This document shows, piece by piece, positions 61,501 through 64,000 of a DNA stretch of 64,000 bases. Under the pieces are notes generated by a model. That model made no database searches. It had not been told where the DNA came from and saw only the letters and a program-made list of their open reading frames with translations. The stretch comes from Trissonchulus latispiculum. Taxonomy: Eukaryota; Nematoda; Enoplea; Enoplida; Ironidae. Location: assembly GCA_030248195.1 (NCBI GenBank), contig JASAND010018429.1:62001-126000 (forward strand). Direction: 5' to 3'. Numbering within the stretch: the stretch's first letter is position 1; every line of letters begins with the position of its first letter. The position numbers and the translations under genes are program-made.

Positions 61501-63067
61501 CAATTTACACAAAGCATGAAGGCAAAAACCACCACATATTATTATCCGACGCAAAAATGCCAGTAAGAGGAGAAACCTTTCAAAAATCTTTCCCAAAATA
61601 ATTCAAAACATCCACCCTAATTCTTCCACCAGCTTACTTACAATTAATCCAATCCACAGTGATACTGTTGATACCATAACGACCAATACGATCCGTTATG
61701 ATATGCTCTGAGGCACTGCCATCAATCTGCACCTTAGTAATACCACGACTCGTTCCAGCCTCGTCTGCGTAGTAGATTGTTCTGGTGTTAAAGTCAGTAC
61801 TGATGGATGTAATTTTGGTCCCTAAAATCCCAAACGTCTCGTACTATATAAATAAAACCTTAAATACAACAGTACAAGAAAAAGGTCGAATACAGCTTTC
61901 AAATTAAATCACGAACAAAAGCTAAAGGGATAAGGAAAACTACGTTTAAAATTTACAGAGGGCACAGACAGTTAGAGTCAAGAAAGCGTTTTCCACAAAA
62001 TTTTAATTCAGAAAATTCGTAACAAACAACATTGTTTGCTGATGTATGTATGTATATTTATCAATTTAACAATAATACTAAAAGTAAAGTATGAACATAG
62101 CTCAAGACGAGCGCAATTACCGCCAATTGGAGTCATAGCTTCATCGTTGAAATTCTGCAGGCCCACACCCTTAATGTCAGTTTCTGATGCCATTAGAATG
62201 AAAGATTCGTAGCCTAAAATCGACACAGAAAAAAAACAAAAAATATTCAAACCAATCCAAAAAACTTTCAAAGAAAATAAACACGTTAAAGTTTTAGAAA
62301 AAATAGAAATTTTTCACATTGGAAGGCAATTTAAATCCAAAAAATACAGTGCTATAAATTAAGTACAACAAACCATGACAGGATGTGCCCTGCAGTTCAA
62401 AGCCCGAGGCACAGAGACAGTTACGTAGGCCACCTTCCACTGGAATACAGAGATGCTCACAGTCCCCGTTATTGACTTCGCAAGGATTTTGCGTACCAGG
62501 AGCTGAAAAGAGATATAAAAATAATGACACTTCGATTTATTTTCCGAATCAAATTAAATTTAACACAACTAAAGTGATCGAATTTTTTACACAAACTAAA
62601 ATCCACTCGCTGGTATCTTTATACCTTTCGCCTGTTCAGCGAATCCATCAAACTAAAAAAAAACATTTACACTCATAGGTATATATTTCAACTCAGATAA
62701 TTACCACTCACTGTCACTGCACATCACAATTTCAAAGAAAAATCTTCCACATTTTCAATACATTCAAATAAGTTATATTTGATGTACTGTTTCTGTACAT
62801 ACAGCAAATCTACTACATACTTGGCCGCTGATAGAAGATCTTCACATTGACCAACTGTTCCAAACTCTCCATAAATTTGGTGAAAGAAGGAATGGAGGGG
62901 GGCTCGTCTGAGGAGCCAGTCTCCAAGGCGCCGCGCATAATCCGTTCATAGGCAGCGTCCGTATAGAACAGATGTCCGGAGAAAAAGGACAGACCGCTGG
63001 GCCGGGCCTGAGCCGACTCCGAGACAATCGTCTGGCGCTTCTGGCCGTTGAAATCGCATGATTCAAT
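21237..63067 (-). CDS. LRP1: LDL-receptor-related protein 1 (3' part, 53 exons)
   Basis: Giant endocytic type I membrane receptor. I assembled 53 GT-AG exons with 8,304 coding nt (2,767 codons plus TAG at 21239-21237), and the phase matches at every junction. Order from N to C: end of a YWTD propeller, EGF, propeller, EGF, propeller, EGF, ten LDLa repeats, two EGF, propeller, EGF, eleven LDLa repeats, two EGF, propeller, two EGF, one membrane span, and a cytoplasmic tail with an NPxY signal. The 10- and 11-repeat clusters match LRP1 clusters III and IV and argue against LRP2 or LRP4-6. Vertebrate LRP1 has about six EGF modules before the membrane; I find two. No furin RxxR site is obvious before the membrane. 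The gene continues beyond the window at its 5' end. The donor of the penultimate exon (21819) is the least certain border. Confidence 0.93.
22674..22776 (-). CDS. LRP1: LRP1 transmembrane exon
   Basis: One 103-nt exon encodes about 22 hydrophobic residues ([18 protein letters not shown]) followed by YRKK, a stop-transfer signal. It fixes the orientation: everything encoded at higher coordinates is extracellular. Confidence 0.95.
23130..23567 (-). CDS. LRP1: LRP1 membrane-proximal EGF modules
   Basis: Exons 23567-23445 and 23300-23130. The first is an EGF-like module ([13 protein letters not shown]...CACPEG) that closes the last propeller. The second is a classical EGF with C-x-C-RNGGTC and CVC...GKYC, followed by a short Pro/Gly linker to the membrane. 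Confidence 0.9.
23956..27113 (-). CDS. LRP1: LRP1 last YWTD beta-propeller
   Basis: Exons 27113-26973, 25938-25770, 25540-25259, 24860-24643 and 24144-23956. YWTD-class blade motifs include [35 protein letters not shown] and WIYWVSKD. Blade 3 has an acidic insert of about 35 residues (exon 25540-25259). Confidence 0.9.
26150..26930. other. Intronic block with promoter- and poly(A)-like signals
   Basis: A TATAAAAG string near 26571 and AATAAATAAA near 26894 lie inside a block whose composition differs from the flanks, as in a solitary LTR. I found no TG...CA ends or target duplication. Confidence 0.2.
27237..27353 (+). mobile_element. Short retroposon (SINE or LINE tail) with (AAC)n end
   Basis: A 117-bp unit ending in ATAAC(AAC)n is flanked by exact 12-bp copies of AACTTTGGGATC (27225-27236 and 27354-27365). 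Long direct repeats plus a simple-sequence tail indicate target-primed insertion. It lies in an LRP1 intron. Confidence 0.85.
27546..28031 (-). CDS. LRP1: LRP1 EGF pair before the last propeller
   Basis: Exons 28031-27900 and 27689-27546. The first is an EGF ([12 protein letters not shown]...CSCRNGY). The second begins DIDEC, a calcium-binding EGF signature. Confidence 0.92.
28619..46466 (-). CDS. LRP1: LRP1 LDLa cluster of eleven repeats (cluster IV)
   Basis: Exons 46466-46388, 46236-46120, 45751-45629, 45500-45381, 44664-44416 (two repeats), 43792-43644, 43397-43248, 42551-42473, 29065-28898 and 28711-28619. Nearly every repeat keeps the C-D-x-x-x-D-C-x-D-x-S-D-E calcium site. Several repeats are split across exons. 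Repeats 9 and 10 are separated by the 13.4-kb intron holding the retroelements. Confidence 0.92.
30682..31724 (+). repeat. 5' LTR
   Basis: 1,043 bp, TGTAACC...GGCTACA. TATAAAA at 31046-31052 and AATAAA at 31293-31298 mark a likely U3-R layout, with transcription probably starting near 31075. A donor-like TAG/GTGAGA in U5 (near 31632) could serve spliced RNAs. Confidence 0.92.
31726..31764 (+). other. Primer binding site, 39-nt match to tRNA-Phe
   Basis: It starts TGGTGCCGAAACCCGGGA two bases after the LTR and is complementary to the 3' end of tRNA-Phe as I know it. The match runs on through the T arm and variable loop into the anticodon stem, 39 nt in all, where about 18 is usual. Confidence 0.85.
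32011..36693 (+). CDS. Fused Gag-protease-PWWP-envelope-like polyprotein
   Basis: 1,560 residues from the first ATG; the frame is open further upstream to at least 31819. Domains: Gypsy-type Gag (about 1-260), CCHC zinc knuckle ([14 protein letters not shown], from residue 290), aspartic protease (VDTGSN, from 433), then directly an integrase C-terminal remnant (HVNRLK, about 625), a PWWP domain ([12 protein letters not shown], about 693-780), a hydrophobic signal or anchor (830-850), an envelope-like ectodomain with a basic RRGSRS cleavage-like site followed by LFHGIV (about 982) and N-glycosylation sites, and a membrane anchor (1473-1498). The basic site followed by a hydrophobic stretch recalls F-type envelope proteins of errantiviruses and baculoviruses. 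RT-RNase H-integrase core is missing without a frameshift. PWWP domains bind methylated H3K36 nucleosomes. Confidence 0.85.
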   Translation: MPDGPTPDAKSVREQNLIDPKLIPVFKGEISDDFEDFISYFERVALVNQWSDSLKATLLPGYLQRYAADLWTALPAGVQATWSNVVSSLKEIRSGTSTSVHSSELHRRVQKPAETVEEFARAIQKLARKAYDDSLKGSARDKLMREIFLNGLRSSLRRFIVGSRPTSFEDAVARAKEQEGYEELVKQTAAAAVRAVSFRDYPHSPEKSRDSSGNRESTLVRDLADQMKEQMKLMREQQELSLEHNRQLVDAVKALQSQNRYPQRFSLPDSRSFVGTAERNRRTSDGRPICNRCSRPGHIAARCPQSVGPNRPPSRPNPTPTRFEFRSPSTERRSSDRAETSVRVVSDSGTDNLQFENEQLRRQNQRLIERCLTGRNSSKDSSCRVLLNEEASPSSAMHVQQCAALADICAVMSKGGTPIVYGWASGLPVEMLVDTGSNVTLVDKYYAPTEMEPYHGRPPTSLSGHSLVPQGQCNIKIKLGTDEIQVLAYVMPVLPFDVILGTNALEAFGASMDFGKGVLACSEKLRMFPDKQVPAVPACARATLAESVVIPPRGEMVFPAAVEGGMEHALVLFEPHEQLVNKYCLGTVPSVACETNKTIPVRVVNTETAIISRCAGSSKADKRAHVNRLKVCYDIDKRPPPLERQTDIDSAEQTYIEDPLPLPVNEVPSGPEEGQTPANSCTSTPDLPEHDEWSLNHVIWAKMKGYPFWPARIALADEIESSVPRRPGDWILVQFFGGKDYAYVERSNCREFDDYKKEMEGRKLTRGVVKALREAEQYKPTDNHYILGGPALQLSSEAVSLVLDEGNPVETRSNESAPASDVTAAKLPGSVGLSLVSALLCLVFFLLTFVRHGLAISKMVEELDLVLLRPSLERRGIRVNPHFATVFRSAGYIDNSHDFVDHHLLIPINYSLPPPPLPPICPFRTFQENQSWIKQLGGKLCSLLDSLNRSAHAVYATALSDSESLPQDFFSIVGNTTTRNDRRGSRSLFHGIVCFVESIFGGCNEGGADAESVRNALRLMETEEQDISFRLDSVTNRMMSLAKMSRDGLKNSDSKLTVLSHGLETLATLYTDVVNRTVVEDELLRELGSVSDLQSDLLVYVVNWITSLVQWHDSLEATRSLLHRLPGIRSGFLPVELVPIATLRKSVLGLQFKLQETGRSLVFSPAHLDVYYTMPIVSAAYAAGGSVVLRTKLPVSRSDSIFQVWQIETSQMDSNVSSIGMSILSAYDCIAMNRHNSQYLLFSAQDFQSCTGHGVKRCGKQFPQHRISDLTCELTLFNYEDPETVKRFCNIMLSSTPKSSSLIDLGDAIWFVAGSPSEAHVVCFSGPQPSKTGHRKIPSHSLVRLPCGCQLVVNELETPPRDINCRPRVTEIIQMSSAYNPFELPLFATGPRVHIPAEGETEPNVELPSKLANLSSELSLLANSGDSIVARYDDLVKVIREEQRLVQVKEKLLQSAVSKALDAIKDTRSGNGWWWYGLLIGELALGVLLLGMLMSKLFGRGWHTFEIPTLGLRSPRDNVDVPHPESPRVERDTSLLGEGTPAVVQKFLTFKRATESVADA
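37412..38125 (+). CDS. Element accessory ORF A, 237 aa, unknown
   Basis: Starts at ATG 37412, preceded by a T-rich tract ending TTATTTTAG at 37393 that could be a splice acceptor. The N-terminal part is charged and helical-looking, then comes a Ser/Asp run ([14 protein letters not shown]), a basic KKRKK stretch that could direct nuclear import, and a Trp/Arg-rich C-terminal part. I do not recognise a domain. Confidence 0.7.
   Translation: MMSVIRTAWSEYCKVDEEYKASRESLAKAKGLVFAEEEKMKSLASKRTSALKTYLGLGAKKPREAKPIEAPTVDKDKRIVEPSKASKSSSSESSTDDADSSGNHSVTDREAARFKLVSAASCSKKRKKLSKSGRRMLPSLFELVSPRGAPHVTHPKLSYQWKAEVLMDVSRLESEMRKRPFPDQSPPEWWMRDFMGSCERRYCGLANAGPESALVKNMMDYLRRRVSHAVSSRKSKA
38332..38997 (+). 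CDS. Element accessory ORF B, 221 aa, unknown
   Basis: ATG at 38332 is ten nt downstream of a strong acceptor-like tract, ATTGTTCTTTCTTCGTCCAG. The frame is open to GTG at 38281, but the ATG is preferred. Acidic at both ends, with a central patch ([19 protein letters not shown]) rich in aromatic and basic residues. No known domain seen. Confidence 0.7.
   Translation: MEPDLSYLPDSDQKMLRQCQYATTSPFYVAFDPAPPLLSEATLSYVEESDKIAKSISEITVFAQRSSSQESRHPMTLRNSELVITEIDIRTLAVAETPDQWIKAFHAVRSQLFIVKLPNPSKLYGLKGAPLRSFLMSDHPRALVLSALFWCPWRYHRSTRRAERFKSILRSALPNCLSFFSWNLPRESIDFSSMLLPLQKSQELEESEYDSPERWSWSSAE
39263..39793 (+). CDS. Element accessory ORF C, 176 aa, PLDLS motif and Cys/His-rich tail
   Basis: The first ATG in the frame is 39263; a TG-rich tract ending TTGTTGCAG at 39149 could be its splice acceptor. 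The N-terminal half is Ser/Thr-rich and disordered. Residues 70-74 read PLDLS, the short motif by which transcription repressors and adenovirus E1A bind CtBP. A Pro-rich middle follows, and the last 35 residues hold five Cys and six His, a possible zinc-binding tail. Function is inferred only from the motif. Confidence 0.7.
   Translation: MRRKSRPISLTERSQVGSFSGDVSTSSVSTNRQNSPIPQEISGAASVENTKPEPKILVNSSSQEQPSDQPLDLSVRSRQRLTTSPITEPVVAYSEQGQRFVFVPLGPPFPGPLIPLVPPATEAQPEPTADREFPLDVSQGWVERRCPNFHTCGNRGHRYPACGCRNHRSHKTCPYH
39872..39884 (+). other. Polypurine tract
   Basis: AAGAGGGGAGGAA lies directly before the 3' LTR, where plus-strand priming is expected. Confidence 0.85.
39885..40927 (+). repeat. 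3' LTR
   Basis: 1,043 bp and the same as the 5' LTR except for three noticed substitutions, for example GACGCAAAT-side context unchanged but ACGTGACAC in the 5' copy reads ACGCGACAC here. CATC follows as the target duplication. Confidence 0.92.
42660..42945 (+). mobile_element. tRNA-derived SINE-like repeat with (AGAGT)n tail
   Basis: An A-box-like GTGGATCAATTGGTAGCGC near 42685 and a weaker B-box-like GTTACGACTCC near 42734 form a tRNA-like head. A GC-rich body follows and the end is (AGAGT)n at about 42898-42932. I did not find certain target duplications. Confidence 0.6.
44009..44150. repeat. 36-bp tandem repeat, four copies
   Basis: Units of the form GGATGCTNCTCGAGAAAACT plus GGGGTTTTTT, 35-36 bp each, the last one diverged. 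Repetitive open frames here are not genes. It lies in an LRP1 intron. Confidence 0.85.
45233..45360 (-). repeat. Second copy of the hairpin-insertion family
   Basis: On the minus strand this runs CATCAAGAAAAT...AAACGCGGG...GGATACAA...CCTGCAGTCACTAAGGCA, matching the insertion at 46790-47033 over its first half but without the second hairpin arm. It ends only about 20 bp from the splice donor of an LRP1 exon (45381). Confidence 0.6.
46790..47033 (+). mobile_element. Hairpin-containing insertion with 14-bp target duplication
   Basis: Exact direct repeats AACAATCTAACACA at 46776-46789 and 47034-47047 flank a 244-bp insertion. Its last 184 bp (46850-47033) is a near-perfect hairpin: arms of about 75 bp share CAGTCACTAAG, CTGTTTC and GCCAATGGGCGC. 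Duplications this long suggest target-primed retroposition rather than cut-and-paste. Confidence 0.7.
47132..47304 (-). CDS. LRP1: LRP1 EGF module and start of LDLa cluster IV
   Basis: One exon encodes an EGF module ([15 protein letters not shown]...CACPDHF) and then, in the same exon, [14 protein letters not shown], the first half of the first LDLa repeat of the eleven. Confidence 0.92.
47579..49993 (-). CDS. LRP1: LRP1 YWTD beta-propeller between LDLa clusters
   Basis: Exons 49993-49717, 49359-49231, 48333-48163 and 47799-47579. Blade motifs include [37 protein letters not shown] and [10 protein letters not shown], the expected run of six blades. Confidence 0.92.
48558..48925. mobile_element. 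Inverted-repeat element with long G/C runs
   Basis: CAGGGTAT at the left recurs inverted at the right. Inside are runs of 9-10 G or C near both ends and an AT-rich middle with GCCAAAAAT and CGGAGATTTTT words. It resembles the element at 53967-54356. No exact target duplication seen. Confidence 0.5.
50273..50677 (-). CDS. LRP1: LRP1 EGF pair after LDLa cluster III
   Basis: Exons 50677-50537 ([11 protein letters not shown]...CSCSPGF) and 50413-50273 ([13 protein letters not shown]...CFCNTSY). The second begins with the calcium-binding D-x-D-E-C pattern. Confidence 0.92.
50892..54677 (-). CDS. LRP1: LRP1 LDLa cluster of ten repeats (cluster III)
   Basis: Exons 54677-54537, 53863-53741, 53308-53208, 52935-52751, 52527-52410, 52189-52078, 51818-51552 (two repeats), 51376-51260 and 51035-50892. 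Most repeats keep the acidic calcium site. Repeat 3 ends CHDQQ|VSDEN across the exon border, and repeats 5 and 6 are also split. Confidence 0.92.
53603..53680 (+). other. tRNA-like sequence, probably a SINE head
   Basis: GTGGCTCAATCGGTAGAGCG resembles a tRNA D arm with A box and GGTACGATCCCCACC a T arm with B box, but the acceptor stem does not pair cleanly. I treat it as tRNA-derived rather than a working tRNA gene. Confidence 0.5.
53967..54356. mobile_element. 390-bp inverted-repeat element with G runs, 5-bp target duplication
   Basis: CTGGGCTTATTCTA at the left is exactly inverted at the right, and ACTTG flanks both ends (53962-53966 and 54357-54361). Long G or C runs line both end regions; the middle is AT-rich. 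No coding capacity. Confidence 0.85.
54973..55164 (-). CDS. LRP1: LRP1 EGF module before cluster III
   Basis: [16 protein letters not shown]...CACNSSYQL, with an insert of about 25 residues between the second and third cysteine pairs that is unusual for this module. Confidence 0.9.
55374..58989 (-). CDS. LRP1: LRP1 YWTD propeller before cluster III
   Basis: Exons 58989-58828, 57975-57792, 57475-57296, 56506-56388 and 55484-55374. Blade motifs include [34 protein letters not shown] and WLYFADPL. Confidence 0.92.
55541..56134. mobile_element. 594-bp fold-back element with 8-bp target duplication
   Basis: Nearly the whole unit is an inverted repeat starting GGATCTTTTCCACAATATCC. TTAGATTC flanks both ends (55533-55540 and 56135-56142). 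The 8-bp duplication suggests a hAT- or P-type enzyme acted on it. No ORF. Confidence 0.85.
56677..57247. mobile_element. Element with CTGAAACTGAAACT word arrays
   Basis: Imperfect inverted ends (TAGTGATTTTTAGTCAC and TAGTGTTGTTTCAGTAG) enclose dozens of CTGAAACT words mostly on one strand, plus a G10/C-run palindrome in the centre. Flanks CGAACAAC and CTAATAAC match at 6 of 8 positions, a possible decayed hAT duplication. Confidence 0.5.
59343..59483 (-). CDS. LRP1: LRP1 EGF module between propellers
   Basis: [19 protein letters not shown]...CMCAVGQL...SCV. The first loop is longer than usual. Confidence 0.9.
59867..62213 (-). CDS. LRP1: LRP1 YWTD propeller
   Basis: Exons 62213-62121, 61821-61642, 60998-60863, 60730-60559 and 60092-59867. 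Blade motifs include [34 protein letters not shown] and MFWADRNLK. Confidence 0.93.
61139..61479 (-). mobile_element. tRNA-derived SINE with 9-bp target duplication
   Basis: TAGCATGTA at 61130-61138 and 61480-61488 flanks a 341-bp unit. On the minus strand a B-box-like GGTTCGAACCC lies near its start and the end is a TTTACC-type simple tail. It sits in an LRP1 intron. Confidence 0.75.
62374..62502 (-). CDS. LRP1: LRP1 EGF module
   Basis: [17 protein letters not shown]...CLCASGFEL, the LRP-type EGF that closes each propeller. Confidence 0.92.
62821..63067 (-). CDS. LRP1: LRP1 propeller end, most 5' exon in the window
   Basis: Encodes [14 protein letters not shown] and [22 protein letters not shown], the last blades of a YWTD propeller. 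The exon begins at an AG acceptor, so upstream exons lie outside the window. Confidence 0.9.
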
Positions 63068-63450
63068 CTACAGAACAAATGAAATAAAAAATCAAAAACT
63101 ATAGTCTAGCAAACTTAAACTGGACCAAAAGAGTGACTGTTGTGGAGAGTTTATTATTCAAGTTAGCTATGACAATGTATATATTTTCTGAAAGCTCAGA
63201 AATCAGAGATTTCAAAAATTTTAAAAAATTTTAGAATTTTAAAATCTAAAGTTTCATAAATTTTAAAAACGGTAGGAAAAGAAATAATAAGCGAAAAGTA
63301 GTCGAGTTTGGTATCAACTTAAAGGTCTCGTTCAGGAGAACACGAATATGTATAAATTAAGTGGATTTGGGGCGGCACGTGGTTCCAGTGGGCCCATATC
63401 CCGAAAAACAAAAGTTGCTCCGATCGCTACAAACATGGGCTCATTTGAAA

Positions 63451-64000
63451 GCTCTTATCACGCTGAGTAAAAGTTATAATTGGGTCATCGCTCAAAAATG
63501 CTGTCTGCGAAAGTTATTCCTCTTTAAACACGAAAAATGGGTAGTTTTAACACTTTTCGAGGGTTTAATCCAGGCTAGTGAAAGCTGTGAGCTGAATCAA
63601 GTCAAGCCAGTGTGCTACATTTTGCGTCTCATCATTACACACAAACACAACTACGTGAAAATTGCAGCTTTGGATCTTCATGCATGCGTAAGATAAGCTA
63701 ATTTAAATAAACTTCAAAGGAACCGACACGGCGGCTTCTTTGAAGTTTGTTTAAATTGGCTTATCTTACGCCTGCATGAAGATCCAAAGCTGCAATTTTC
63801 ACGTAGTTGTGTGTAATGATGAGACGCAAAATGTAGCACACTGGCTTGACTTGATTCAGCTCACAGCTTTCACTAGCCTGGATTAAACCCTCGAAAAGTG
63901 TTAAAACTACCCATTTTTCGTGTTTAAAGAGGAATGACTTTCGCAGACAGCATTTTTGAGCGATGACCCAATTATAACTTTTACTCAGCGTGATAAGAGC
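63451..64000. repeat. Large palindrome cut by the window end
   Basis: The left arm (63451-63725) and right arm (63745 to the window end) are near-perfect inverted copies around CCGACACGGCGG. The right arm leaves the window still paired, so the full element is longer. It lies in an LRP1 intron; no gene. Confidence 0.85.

Overview
The window is nuclear DNA of an invertebrate animal. It is AT-rich, has long introns with GT-AG splice sites, carries many transposable elements, and holds a very large multi-exon receptor gene of a type known only from animals. I cannot name the phylum. A gene for a selenocysteine-type MsrA and many mobile families suggest an aquatic invertebrate, but that is inference.

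Three host genes can be assembled, all on the minus strand. (1) A three-exon gene (1800-6010) encodes a 273-aa protein with several membrane segments; its first intron holds a TTAA-flanked inverted-repeat element. (2) A four-exon gene (15118-16571) encodes methionine sulfoxide reductase A. An in-frame TGA sits at the catalytic cysteine, and a SECIS-like hairpin lies about 130 nt after the stop, so it is probably a selenoprotein. (3) The 3' part of an LRP1-type giant LDL-receptor-related protein (21237-63067) has 53 exons and 8,304 coding nt. Exon phases agree at every junction, and the order of propellers, EGF modules and LDLa clusters of 10 and 11 matches LRP1. Its 5' end lies beyond the window.

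The region 7-15 kb is a nest of transposons. A 5-kb element with hAT-like ends (9657-14633) contains a 1.4-kb inverted-repeat element, which itself holds three tandem tRNA-bearing units and a 650-bp palindrome.

The 13.4-kb LRP1 intron between 29066 and 42472 holds the most striking mobile DNA. A reverse transcriptase ORF lies between 14-bp inverted repeats and is split at its catalytic motif by a 10.2-kb LTR element (30682-40927). The two LTRs differ at only three positions noticed by eye, so the insertion is recent. The element encodes Gag, a CCHC knuckle, an aspartic protease, the tail of an integrase, a PWWP domain and an F-type envelope-like protein in one open frame, with reverse transcriptase, RNase H and most of integrase missing. 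Three further ORFs follow, each preceded by a splice-acceptor-like tract, and one carries a CtBP-type PLDLS motif. The primer binding site matches tRNA-Phe over 39 nt.

Other LRP1 introns carry SINE-like insertions, fold-back elements and G-run elements, several with exact target-site duplications. Several inverted-repeat elements of different classes share one design: ends packed with one short, often self-complementary word that differs from family to family.
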